Shown piece by piece: positions 53,112 to 61,738 of a stretch of 64,000 nt of DNA; within the stretch, counting starts at the first letter, position 1, and the number at the start of each line of letters is the position of its first letter. The DNA comes from Burkholderia sp. OK233 (lineage in GTDB: Bacteria > Pseudomonadota > Gammaproteobacteria > Burkholderiales > Burkholderiaceae), in NCBI RefSeq assembly GCF_900230185.1, contig NZ_OCSR01000001.1:5456001-5520000 (forward strand). Reading direction: 5' to 3'. Both the position numbers and the translations under genes were made by a program. The notes under the pieces are model-generated. The model had not been told where the DNA came from. It saw only the letters and a program-made list of their open reading frames with translations, and searched no databases.

Positions 53112-53954
53112 ATGAACGCCGCGCTCCCCTCCCCGGATCTCCAGCTCAGTCAGGTCGCGTTAGTGACCGAGACGTTGGGCGACGTCGCACAGGCCGTCGG
53201 CGCTCCGCAGTTCCTTCAGGTCGTGTTTGAAAGTCTCGTGCGCTTCGTCGACTTCGATGCGGTGCATCTGGACTACGAACGTGTGTCTCCGTCCGGCCAG
53301 CGCAGCATCGGCTGGATCGGCAGCTTCGGTCGCGATCGCGAGCTCGTCGAACAGGTGATGCGCCACTACTACCGGAGCTATGCGAGCGAGGACGCGACCT
53401 ATGAGGGAATCGGAGACAAGCGCGATGTGCAGTTGATCCAGATCTCCGCGCAGAAAGTTGCGAGCGAGCTCCGGCATCTGTTCTTCGACATCGGCAACAT
53501 CCACGATGAATGCGTGGTCTTCGGCTTGACGAACGGCACGCGATACTCGATATCGATGGCGCGCTCACGGCGCCTGCCGTCGTTTTCGCTGAAGGAGCTG
53601 AGCCTGCTGAAACAGTTCGCGCACGTCGTGCTGCCGCTGGCGGCGGTACACAAGCGGCTGATCGGCGCGATCTCGCCGGACGACGGCCGCCCGGATACGT
53701 CGGACAACAATCTGCTCGCGCAGTGGCTGCCGCAATTGCACGGCAAGCTGACGTCGCGCGAAACGCACGTGTGCTCGTCGTTCATCCAGGGAATGACGAC
53801 ACCGGCGATCGCGCAATCGATGGGACTGAAGCCCTCGACCGTCGAAACCTATGCGAAGCGGGCATTCGCGAAGCTCGGCGTCGATTCGCGGCGACAGTTG
53901 ATGGCGCTCGTGCTGAAGAGCGCACCGCTGCGGCATGACAGCGCTGGGGCGTAG
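53112..53954 (+). CDS. LuxR-type transcriptional regulator
   Basis: A 280-residue protein with a C-terminal LuxR helix-turn-helix (LTSRETHVCSSFIQGMTTPAIAQSMGLKPSTVETYAKRAF, read as the standard pattern of the family). The N-terminal part (about 1-190) has no clear match to a receiver or acyl-homoserine-lactone domain. It is divergent from the polyamine operon and is its likely regulator. The ATG at 53112 is preferred to the GTG one codon earlier. Confidence 0.85.
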   Translation: MNAALPSPDLQLSQVALVTETLGDVAQAVGAPQFLQVVFESLVRFVDFDAVHLDYERVSPSGQRSIGWIGSFGRDRELVEQVMRHYYRSYASEDATYEGIGDKRDVQLIQISAQKVASELRHLFFDIGNIHDECVVFGLTNGTRYSISMARSRRLPSFSLKELSLLKQFAHVVLPLAAVHKRLIGAISPDDGRPDTSDNNLLAQWLPQLHGKLTSRETHVCSSFIQGMTTPAIAQSMGLKPSTVETYAKRAFAKLGVDSRRQLMALVLKSAPLRHDSAGA

Positions 53955-53976
53955 TGAATATCCGTAGCGCCATCAT

Positions 53977-54420
53977 CTAATCTAATGGCACGGTAATAAC
54001 AGCACGCCCTGCGGCGCGCTTCACAAGCTCCGTGTGGTTGGATGGCTGGCTCCACCACCTTGCCAGTCCGCGCGGATTGCGGTGACCCAGCACAAGCAGG
54101 TCCGCGTTGAGCAAGCCTGCGTACCTGGCCATGCTATCGACCACGTTACCTGCTGCAACATATCCGCGCGCAACCGTTCCGCTCTCCCTTAGATGGTCCA
54201 GCGCTTCCTTCAGGACCTGTTTCGCCGCGCCTTCCATTTGTAAACACGCCATATCCGATATGTACCCAACACTGCAGCCGACAGCCGAGCCAATATCCAC
54301 TACCGAGAGGACATGAACAGTAGCGGTCAACGCATATCCTAGACGGGTCACGCGCAGCAATGCCAATCTGGATTCAGGCGATCCGTCGTAGTAGACGAGC
54401 AGATTGTAGTGGTCGGGCAA
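53977..54420 (-). CDS. universal stress protein (UspA family)
   Basis: Starting at TTG 54420, with GAGGA four bases upstream, the product is 147 residues, the normal UspA length. The frame is open upstream, but that part has no family similarity. LLVYYDGSPESRLALLRVTRL is the N-terminal UspA strand-helix. The ATP-binding C-terminal loop (GHRNPRGLARWW) is only partly conserved. Such proteins help cells under starvation or oxidative stress. Confidence 0.75.
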   Translation of the reverse strand: MPDHYNLLVYYDGSPESRLALLRVTRLGYALTATVHVLSVVDIGSAVGCSVGYISDMACLQMEGAAKQVLKEALDHLRESGTVARGYVAAGNVVDSMARYAGLLNADLLVLGHRNPRGLARWWSQPSNHTELVKRAAGRAVITVPLD

Positions 54421-54745
54421 GGGGTCCTCGAATCGTGCGGAGAAGGGAGTTGCGGCGGTTCTGCCGTTTCCATAACACCGTTGACCGACGAGGTATTCCA
54501 GAACAATGCAACGTTTCTTTTCGCCTGAGGCTGTTGTCCGTCGCGGAATAAAAACGCAAGCCCAGGCGTTCGGAGAAGGACGATTCAGAGCCAACGGGAT
54601 CGGGCAATTCAATCTGCGGAATGACTGTTCCCTGGTTGCACGCCCACTCCTTTGCGCGCTCCCGGATCGTTCGTTCGCGTGCATCGCAGATGGAGAGAGA
54701 CGATTGCGGCGGGCGCCACTCCGAAGACAAGAGGAATCCGCGAAA
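54421..54745. other. intergenic region before the TIGR03118 gene
   Basis: Both neighbouring frames stay open into this stretch, but neither part resembles a protein. I see no clear promoter. It probably holds the divergent promoters of the stress protein and the lipoprotein gene. Confidence 0.35.
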
Positions 54746-55846
54746 ATGAAACTGCGTCAAAAGACATTTATTGCCTGGTCATTCGCCGCTTGCACGGCAA
54801 CGCTCACCGCGTGCGGTGGCAGCAGCGACAATTCCACGCCGCCGGCCCCGGTCACCGGCCCTTTCAAAGCCACCGTGCTGGTTTCCGACGGCAGTGTGAC
54901 CGCACCGAACACGGACGCTAATCTCAGGAACGGCTGGGGCATCGCCTTCAACCCAACCGGCGTCATGTGGGTGTCCGACAACAATACGAAAAAGTCGACG
55001 CTCTATGACGGCAATGGCGTCGTTCAGTCGCTCGTCGTGACGATCCCGCCCGCGGCAGGTGGGCAAGCCGCCGGTCCGACGGGCATCGTGTTCAATACCA
55101 GCACCGACTTCGAAATTAGCGCAAACGGCGTCACGAGCAACGCGGTCTTTCTCTGGGCTACCGACGCGGGCACGATCGCCGCCTGGTCGCCGAAGGTGTT
55201 GCCGACGCAAGCGGTCAACGCGCACGACGACGGCTCTGGCGGCGCGGTCTACAAGGGCCTCGCCATCGGCACGAATGCCGGTCAGAACCTGCTCTACGCG
55301 GCGGACTTCCATAACGGCAAGGTCGATGTGTTCGACAAGTCGTTCAACAAGATTCAACTCGACGGGCAATTCAAGGATCCCAGCCTGCCTGCCGGCTTGT
55401 CCCCTTTCGGAATACGTGTGGTCGGTACAACCGTATATGTGACGTTTGCGAAGCTCGGTCCCGATGGACACACGCAGGTGAACGGCCCGGGCAACGGCGC
55501 CGTCGACGCGTTCGACACGGCCGGGCACCTCACGAAGCGCATTGCTCAGGGCGGCTCGCTGAATTCACCCTGGGGTCTTGCGGTGGCGCCGGCTAATTTC
55601 GGTGCACTTAGCAATGATCTGCTGGTCGGGAATTTTGGCGACGGCACCATCGACGCGTTCGATCCCAATTCCGGTTCGTTCGTCGGCGCCATGACACAAA
55701 CGGACGGATCGACATTCAAACAGCCGGGTATCTGGGGTATCTCGTTCGGCAACAACGCTGCCAGTCAGCCGCTCAATACCTTGTTCTTCGCTGCCGGCCC
55801 GACACCGACGACTGGCGTCTATGGTCGGATCGACGTCACCCAATAA
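54746..55846 (+). CDS. TIGR03118 family lipoprotein, beta-propeller-like
   Basis: The 366-residue protein has a lipoprotein signal with LTAC (Cys near residue 21). The body contains repeats resembling beta-propeller blades, including GWGIAFNPTGVMWVSDNN, NLLYAADFHNGKVDVFD and NDLLVGNFGDGTIDAFD. TIGR03118 proteins are extracytoplasmic and of unknown function. It precedes a catalase-like gene by 200 bases. GAGGA precedes the ATG at a long spacing. Confidence 0.83.
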   Translation: MKLRQKTFIAWSFAACTATLTACGGSSDNSTPPAPVTGPFKATVLVSDGSVTAPNTDANLRNGWGIAFNPTGVMWVSDNNTKKSTLYDGNGVVQSLVVTIPPAAGGQAAGPTGIVFNTSTDFEISANGVTSNAVFLWATDAGTIAAWSPKVLPTQAVNAHDDGSGGAVYKGLAIGTNAGQNLLYAADFHNGKVDVFDKSFNKIQLDGQFKDPSLPAGLSPFGIRVVGTTVYVTFAKLGPDGHTQVNGPGNGAVDAFDTAGHLTKRIAQGGSLNSPWGLAVAPANFGALSNDLLVGNFGDGTIDAFDPNSGSFVGAMTQTDGSTFKQPGIWGISFGNNAASQPLNTLFFAAGPTPTTGVYGRIDVTQ

Positions 55847-56046
55847 CGAACAGGCGGAGGCGGCGGGCGCCCTGAACGCCGACCTCAGCCGCGACCTTCT
55901 CATTGAAGCCGTTTTATTCCGCGACGAGGTGACAATATCCGCGGTTCGCGGCGATTGGATTCCATTGCGCGGCCAGGCAGCGAAACGTACCCGGCTCTAT
56001 ACTCGTCAATTTTCTGGATCGGCGCGTTTCGCTTTCACGCTGCATC

Positions 56047-57120
56047 ATGTCCCGCCCCCAGCCATCGTGGCTTGTTCTCCGATACGCCCTCATCGTGATC
56101 GTCATTGTGGCTGTCGCAGGAGCGTTCGCGTGGGCCGCGGACTGGATTCAATGGCCGGGCAGCGAGCCCGCACTGACACCCGCCCGGATGATCGACGCCT
56201 TCGAGGACAGCATGGGCAGGCACACCGGCTTTCGCCGCAATCATGCCAAGGGAGTCTGCGTGAGCGGCTATTTCGACAGCAATGGAAGCGGCGCCGCACT
56301 TTCGCGCGCGCGCGTGTTCGAGCGCGGCCGCACCCCCGTGATCGGCCGGCTCTCCGCACCGGGCGGCAATCCCGCCCAGGACGACGCCAACGCATCCGTG
56401 CGCAGCTTTGCACTGCTCTTCTCGCTGCGCAACGGTGAACAATGGCGTACCGCAATGAACTCCGTGCCGATCTTCCAGGTCGCCACACCACAGGCGCTGT
56501 ACGAGCAACTGGTGGCGCTGCACCCGGATGCGCGGACCGGCCGGCCTGAACCCACGAAATTGAACGCGTTTTTTGCGAACCACCCCGAAACGACGGCCTT
56601 TCGCGAGTGGATCGATACCCATCCGCCTTCCTCGGCTTTCTATAACGCGAGTTACTTCGGCATCGACGCGTTCCGTTTCGTCGATGCCAATGACAACACG
56701 CGTTTCGTCCGCTGGAGTGTCGTTCCAGACACGCCCTATGCGCCGTCGAACGAACGCACGAACCCGGCGCGCGATCCCGACTTCCTCGCGCACGATCTTA
56801 ACCTGCGCCTGCAGGCCGGCCTCATTTCCTGGCACCTCATCCTGACGCCGGCAGGCCCGGGGGACCCGGTTGACGACGCGACGCGCGCATGGCCGCCCGA
56901 GCGCGAATTGCATCGGGTGGACGCCGGCACAATTGTGATCGAGCGCGCCGAGAGCCAGATCGACGGCGCCTGCCGGGACATCAATTTCGATCCACTGATC
57001 CTCCCCTATGGCATCGCGCCCTCAGACGATCCGCTGCTCGCCGCACGCTCGGCGGCCTACGCGGTTTCGTTCGACCGGCGAACGCGCGAAGAGGTGGGGG
57101 CCGGCACGCGTCGCCGCTAG
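56047..57120 (+). CDS. membrane-anchored catalase-related peroxidase (SrpA-like)
   Basis: A 357-residue heme peroxidase. A single transmembrane segment (YALIVIVIVAVAGAFAWA, residues about 13-30) exports the domain. RRNHAKGVCVSGYF carries the distal His and RSAAYAVSFDRR the proximal heme Tyr. The length (~350) is that of the catalase-related peroxidases, shorter than true catalases. It is followed by an ECF sigma factor and two anti-sigma genes, so peroxide stress is likely the signal or the target of that system. Confidence 0.87.
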   Translation: MSRPQPSWLVLRYALIVIVIVAVAGAFAWAADWIQWPGSEPALTPARMIDAFEDSMGRHTGFRRNHAKGVCVSGYFDSNGSGAALSRARVFERGRTPVIGRLSAPGGNPAQDDANASVRSFALLFSLRNGEQWRTAMNSVPIFQVATPQALYEQLVALHPDARTGRPEPTKLNAFFANHPETTAFREWIDTHPPSSAFYNASYFGIDAFRFVDANDNTRFVRWSVVPDTPYAPSNERTNPARDPDFLAHDLNLRLQAGLISWHLILTPAGPGDPVDDATRAWPPERELHRVDAGTIVIERAESQIDGACRDINFDPLILPYGIAPSDDPLLAARSAAYAVSFDRRTREEVGAGTRRR

Positions 57121-57297
57121 AAAGCGACGGCATCGAGACCTTCATCGATGCACTAAAGACCACTTTCACGCATTGTTCAGTCTCAAGTTAAACTACGCTG
57201 TTCGAACTTCGTGGCGAAAAAACGGTGGCGAACGATAGTTCAAATATTGGTGCGAGGTTGACGTGCTCGCAGTGCTTTCGAACACGTCTCGGGGAAC

Positions 57298-57861
57298 ATG
57301 GGAGATTTTCGTTCAATGAACGGTGTAGATTTACCAGGCATGCTTCCCGAAATGCTGCCGCGCTTGTGGGCGTTCGCGCTTCGCCTGTCGGGCGATCAGC
57401 ATGACGCCGAGGACCTCGTGCAGCGCGCCTGCCTGCGCGGACTCGAGCGCGCCCATCAGCTTCAGCCCGATACGGCTCCGTTGAGCTGGATGTTCTCGAT
57501 CGTCCATTCGACCTGGATCAACGAGCTGCGCGCCCGCAGCGTGCGCAAACGGTCCAGTTTCGATTGGGACGACGACTTCCTCGAAAATCTTCCCGACCCC
57601 GTCGACAGGGGTCCCGAAACGCAATTGATGCACGGCCAGATCATCGACGCCGTCGAACGCTTGCCGGAAGCGCAGCGCGTCGTGATGCTGCTCGTCGCCG
57701 TGGAAGGCCTGAGCTATCAGCAAGCCGCCGAGGTGCTCGAGGTGCCCATCGGCACGGTCATGAGCCGCCTGTCGCGCGCCCGCCAGGCGGTCGGCGCACT
57801 GCTGAGCGGCGAGACGCCGAAAGTGCGGCCCGCGAAGATACAAAAGGATTCAATCGCATGA
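57298..57861 (+). CDS. ECF-type RNA polymerase sigma factor
   Basis: The 187-residue protein has the sigma2 region (RLSGDQHDAEDLVQRACLRGL) and the sigma4 helix-turn-helix (LSYQQAAEVLEVPIGTVMSRLSRA). An alternative start is at 57316. The stop TGA overlaps the anti-sigma ATG (ATGA), so the two are translationally coupled. It probably activates its own operon and the catalase-like gene. Confidence 0.9.
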   Translation: MGDFRSMNGVDLPGMLPEMLPRLWAFALRLSGDQHDAEDLVQRACLRGLERAHQLQPDTAPLSWMFSIVHSTWINELRARSVRKRSSFDWDDDFLENLPDPVDRGPETQLMHGQIIDAVERLPEAQRVVMLLVAVEGLSYQQAAEVLEVPIGTVMSRLSRARQAVGALLSGETPKVRPAKIQKDSIA

Positions 57862-58745
57862 TGGCTGACGACGCTCAACTTCTCGCTTACGTGGATGGCG
57901 GCCTGTCGCCCGAGGATCGCAGCGCGGTCGAAGCGCGACTGCGCGAGTCCGCCGAAGCAAGGGCAAAGGTCGCGCTGTTGCGCGCTTCGCGGCTCGATTT
58001 CGAGGGCGCCTTCGCGCAGCAGAATCTCCCGCCGGTGCCCGATTCGCTGAAGCTCAAGGTCGACGAGATGGTCCGCGCGCATCGCGCCCGGGAAGCGAAT
58101 GACCCGGCCCTGCCTGCCGGCGAAAAAGCGCCTTCTGAACCCGTGCGCTCGCGCCTGCGCGGCATGCCGGTCTGGTTTGCCGCGGCTTGCGTAGCCGGCG
58201 CTTTCGCCTGCGGCCTGTTCGTGCGGCTCGGCCCGCTTGCAAGCGGCGGCGCGCAGCTGGCCGCCAGCGCCGACGTGTCGCCGTGGGTGGCGGCGGCGGT
58301 CGGTTATCAGAAGCTGTACACGCGTGATACCGTCGCGTACACGCAGGAAGATCCGGAGGCCGCCGCAAAGGCCGTCAGGGATATCCGCAACGACGACCGG
58401 CTCGCCTTGCGCGTTCCGGATCTGACAAGCGCCGGGCTGACGTTCAAGTCGGTGCAACGCCTGCGCTTCAATAACAAGCCGCTCGTGCAGATTGTCTATC
58501 TGCCGCAAAATGGCCCGCCCATTGCGCTGTGCGTGATGAAAGACTCGAAACCGGACCAGCCGGTCGCGACAAAGACGGTCGATGCAATGGACGTTGCGAC
58601 GTGGCGGCAAGCGGAGTTGAGCTATGCGCTGATCGGGAAGTCAGGCGACGTCGATCTCGGCGCGCTCGGCAAGCGCATCTCCAATCTCGACGTGGCTCCG
58701 CTTTTCAGCGATGCCTCGCCGATCGCACCCGCCACCTCAGGATGA
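57858..58745 (+). CDS. transmembrane anti-sigma factor (copy 1)
   Basis: A 295-residue protein whose N-terminus (LLAYVDGGLSPEDRSAVEARL) is the helical anti-sigma domain, followed by one transmembrane segment (WFAAACVAGAFACGLFV, about 98-115) and a periplasmic domain with WVAAAVGYQKLYTRDTVAY and LQIVYLP-like strands. It overlaps the sigma gene by four bases. It would hold the sigma factor at the membrane until a periplasmic stress is sensed. No HxxxCxxC zinc motif is seen. A tandem paralogue follows. Confidence 0.85.
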   Translation: MMADDAQLLAYVDGGLSPEDRSAVEARLRESAEARAKVALLRASRLDFEGAFAQQNLPPVPDSLKLKVDEMVRAHRAREANDPALPAGEKAPSEPVRSRLRGMPVWFAAACVAGAFACGLFVRLGPLASGGAQLAASADVSPWVAAAVGYQKLYTRDTVAYTQEDPEAAAKAVRDIRNDDRLALRVPDLTSAGLTFKSVQRLRFNNKPLVQIVYLPQNGPPIALCVMKDSKPDQPVATKTVDAMDVATWRQAELSYALIGKSGDVDLGALGKRISNLDVAPLFSDASPIAPATSG

Positions 58746-58857
58746 CGGCACGCCCGATGGAATAATGTCGAGCCACGGGTGTTGTGTCATTAGCCCTTAT
58801 GGCGTCATGCAGGTTTGGGCGAGGCGTCCCATTCCGCGAGGAGCGAAGACAGGCCTT

Positions 58858-59811
58858 ATGAATCCGGACGACATCGAACTGATGGCCTACGTGGACGGCA
58901 CGCTGCCCGCCCACGCACGCGAAGCCGTGGAGCGCGAGCTGAACAGCTCTTCCGACGCCATGCTACGCGTCGCGAGGCTCAGGGCGTCGCGTCTGCCCTA
59001 CGCGGAAGCTTTCGCGCAGCAGGCTCTACCGCCGGTGCCCGAAAGCCTGAGCGCGCGGATTGCCGGGATGGCACGCGCGGCGCAACAGTCTGCGCAAGAT
59101 CCCGCCCGGAACGAACCGCCGGGCCGGCAAGACGCGGTCGCGCCGGTCGGGCGCGATGCGAGCGCCAACGATGCCGTCGTGCCGCATCCTGCCGGCGCCG
59201 AGGCGTCAGCGACGATCCGCTCGCGCTTGCGCATCGCGCCAGCGTGGCTCGCCGTCGCGTTCGTCGCGGGGGCGTTCACCTGTGGGTTCGTGCTGCGCCT
59301 CGGAAGCGGCGCCGGGCCTGCGTCGACGGTCGGCGCATCGGTGGCGTCAGTGGCGTCAGTGGGAAACGGGGTGTCGCCCTGGGTCATGGCCGCCGCCAGC
59401 TATCAACAACTCTATTCTCGCGACACGCTCGCAAATGTCGAAGCCGACCCCGCGTTGGTGGCGAAAACCACCGCGCAGATTCGCGACGACGATGGCCTCG
59501 CCGTTCGCATTCCGGACCTGAGCGCTTACGGCCTCACGTTCAAGCGCGTGCAGCGCCTGCGTTTCAACGACAAACCGCTCATTCAGATCGTCTATCTGCC
59601 CAAACAGGGCGCGCCCGTCGCCTTGTGCGTGATGAAGGAAGCCAAGCCCGACGCAGGCACGGCAACGCAGCAGGTTGCCTCAATGACCGTCGTCACCTGG
59701 CGTCAGTCCGAACTCGGCTACGCACTGATCGGGCCGCCCCGCGGTCTCGATCTGAATGCACTGGGCAACAGCATTTCCACCCGGCGCGCCGCCCCCCTCT
59801 TCGGTACCTAG
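58858..59811 (+). CDS. transmembrane anti-sigma factor (copy 2)
   Basis: A 317-residue paralogue of the preceding gene: LMAYVDGTLPAHAREAVEREL, a transmembrane segment LAVAFVAGAFTCGFVLRLG and the same periplasmic domain (WVMAAASYQQLYSRDTLAN, TFKRVQRLRFNDKPL). The linker before the membrane span is longer and Ala/Pro-rich. It is separated by 112 bases and has no sigma gene of its own. The start MNPDDIE aligns with copy 1. It may have a different sensitivity or partner. Confidence 0.83.
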   Translation: MNPDDIELMAYVDGTLPAHAREAVERELNSSSDAMLRVARLRASRLPYAEAFAQQALPPVPESLSARIAGMARAAQQSAQDPARNEPPGRQDAVAPVGRDASANDAVVPHPAGAEASATIRSRLRIAPAWLAVAFVAGAFTCGFVLRLGSGAGPASTVGASVASVASVGNGVSPWVMAAASYQQLYSRDTLANVEADPALVAKTTAQIRDDDGLAVRIPDLSAYGLTFKRVQRLRFNDKPLIQIVYLPKQGAPVALCVMKEAKPDAGTATQQVASMTVVTWRQSELGYALIGPPRGLDLNALGNSISTRRAAPLFGT

Positions 59812-59885
59812 CCCGCGCCCTTCTCGCTCGCTGTCCTCGATACGCCGTTCTTCCAGCCACGGAATAATTTCGGCGCTTCGCTGTT

Positions 59886-60250
59886 GTGTTGAAGAGACCG
59901 GCGTTGACCGGCATCGTCAACCTTCGAGCAACGCACATTGCTTATCGACTGCGGGCATGGACCTTGGGTATCGTCTTGCTGGCTGCACTGTCCTCGCCCG
60001 CACACGCGGCCTGGACGCTTGTCAGCGCGGATTCTCCCGTCGCCGTGGTGCGCGCGACAAACGTGTTCGCGGTCGGTGCGAGCCCTTGCGCGCCGACAAT
60101 CTGACTCTGTCGCCGCGACAAGGTGTCGTGCAGATTCGGGACGACAACGGCACGCTCGTCGCACTCGGTGCGCAGTCACGGATGCTGCAACCAGATGAGC
60201 GACTAGTCACGAGTCTTACGGGGTACCGTCCGCCGCCGTTTGCTACTTGA
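59886..60250 (+). pseudogene. frameshifted secreted FecR-like protein
   Basis: The first frame encodes a signal peptide (AWTLGIVLLAALSSPAHAA) followed by WTLVSADSPVAVVRA. After about 60080 the coding sense passes to another frame reading CEPLRADNLTLSPRQGVVQ to a stop at 60250. Joined they would make about 120 residues resembling a small FecR-like domain. The start is a GTG at 59886. Loss of one base near 60083 would explain it; a sequencing error is also possible. Confidence 0.5.
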
Positions 60251-60746
60251 AAAACGTATAGGTGGCGATGTACGGCGAGCTGCCTGTCGCGTGTTCGACG
60301 GTGCAAGGCGCTGTCGGCGCGGCGCCGCCTGCGGTCATCGTGCGTTGCACGTAGCGCACTTCGCTCAACAGGCCTTTCTCGCCTGTCGAGCGCGTTCCCA
60401 GCAGAAGTTGCGGCACGCCGTTCGGCGTTTCACTCGGCGTCTGCGCGAGGACATGGCCGACGACCCGACTGCCGTCGCGGGCTTCCCAGGATGGACCCGC
60501 CAAATGCTCGATCACCGCGGTCCCGGCCGTATCGAACAACGTGGCGCGCGGACTGCGGAACACCCAGCTGAGCGTGTGGTTTGCATCGTATTCGCACGAA
60601 TAAATCTGGACGCCGGATGCGGCAGTGCTTAAGAGCGCTCGCGCATCGGGCGGGTCGATCGGCGCAGCGCCGGCGGGCGTGCCGACTACTGCCAACAGCC
60701 ATACGGCGCTGATTGAATGGCGCATTCTGCGCGGCAAGCGAATCAT
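60243..60746 (-). CDS. DUF3455 domain secreted protein
   Basis: A 167-residue protein with a signal peptide (SAVWLLAVVGTPAGAA). The DUF3455 core has VQIYSCEYDANHTLSWVFR, HLAGPSWEARDGSRV and ending SPYIATYTFFK. AAAGGAG seven bases upstream fixes the ATG at 60746. The function of DUF3455 is unknown. It lies downstream of the superoxide dismutase gene on the same strand. Confidence 0.87.
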   Translation of the reverse strand: MIRLPRRMRHSISAVWLLAVVGTPAGAAPIDPPDARALLSTAASGVQIYSCEYDANHTLSWVFRSPRATLFDTAGTAVIEHLAGPSWEARDGSRVVGHVLAQTPSETPNGVPQLLLGTRSTGEKGLLSEVRYVQRTMTAGGAAPTAPCTVEHATGSSPYIATYTFFK

Positions 60747-60801
60747 GGCGATGCTCCTTTGAACCGATACGATGGAAGCGTGAAACTGCCCCCGCGTCTT
60801 G

Positions 60802-61557
60802 TCAGATACGGTCAAGATTGGCTGAGGCGAACGCCCAGTTCAGGTGCCGCGAGACCGTCGCGACCAGATAGTCCGGTCGACGGTTCTGATAGTCCAGGTA
60901 GTACGCGTGCTCCCATACATCGACGGTTAGCAGCGGCACGAGTCCGCGCGTAAACGGCGTCTCCGCGTTGCTCGTCTTGACGACCGCGAGTTCTCCACGA
61001 TCGAGCACGAGCCATCCCCAGCCACTGCCGAACTGCGATGCCGAAATCGCGACAAGCGCCTTCGCGAGTGCATCGACGGAACCGAACTTGCGGACAATCG
61101 CCGCCTGAAGTTTCTCGCTCGGCGCACTCGGCGCCGGGCTCAGCGAGTTCCAGTAGAAGTTGTGGTTCCATGCTTGCGCGGCGTTGTTGAAGACGTCGGC
61201 GAGCGCGGGCTGGTCATGCGACTGCATGATGATCTGCTCGATCGATGCCTGTTCGAGTGGCGTGCCGGCAAGGAGCTTGTGCAGATTGTCGAAATAGGCC
61301 CGGTGGTGCTTGCCATGATGAATGCCGATGGTGCGCGCCGAAATGGTCGGCTCAAGTGCATTGTCGGCCCATGGCAGCGGCGGCAGTGTTTGCGGCGACG
61401 AGCCGAGAAATGCCGGAACGACGCTCGTTGCCATGCTTGCGGTGGGCTCGGCGTCGCCGGCGGCCGCGCCGTAGGCAAGCTTCGAAAACAGCACGCTGAA
61501 TGAGGCCATGGACCCCGCTGCCATCAGACGCCGCCGGGAAATGAGGGAAGTGAGCAT
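60802..61557 (-). CDS. Fe/Mn superoxide dismutase with Tat signal
   Basis: A 251-residue superoxide dismutase with a twin-arginine signal (SRRRLMAAGSMASFSVLF), so it is exported folded. Metal ligands fit His in HHGKHH, His in WNHNFYW, Asp in VDVWEHAYYLDY and the His after it. Most SODs of this family are about 195 residues; the extra length is the Tat signal and a linker. It converts superoxide in the periplasm, close to the exported catalase-like peroxidase gene. Confidence 0.88.
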   Translation of the reverse strand: MLTSLISRRRLMAAGSMASFSVLFSKLAYGAAAGDAEPTASMATSVVPAFLGSSPQTLPPLPWADNALEPTISARTIGIHHGKHHRAYFDNLHKLLAGTPLEQASIEQIIMQSHDQPALADVFNNAAQAWNHNFYWNSLSPAPSAPSEKLQAAIVRKFGSVDALAKALVAISASQFGSGWGWLVLDRGELAVVKTSNAETPFTRGLVPLLTVDVWEHAYYLDYQNRRPDYLVATVSRHLNWAFASANLDRI

Positions 61558-61738
61558 GTCCGAACCTGTTGTTGTGTAGGCGACCGGTTCACCCGGGCTG
61601 CTCATACAACAGCTCGTCATTGCGATCTATTCCACGTCGCTTTGAAATCTCCCCGCGCGGCCAGCGCTCGATGATCCGCCAGCGCCGCCCGGAACTTCAA
61701 CCGCATTTCCAACTGGAAAGCATGCAGCGCGTTGCCAA

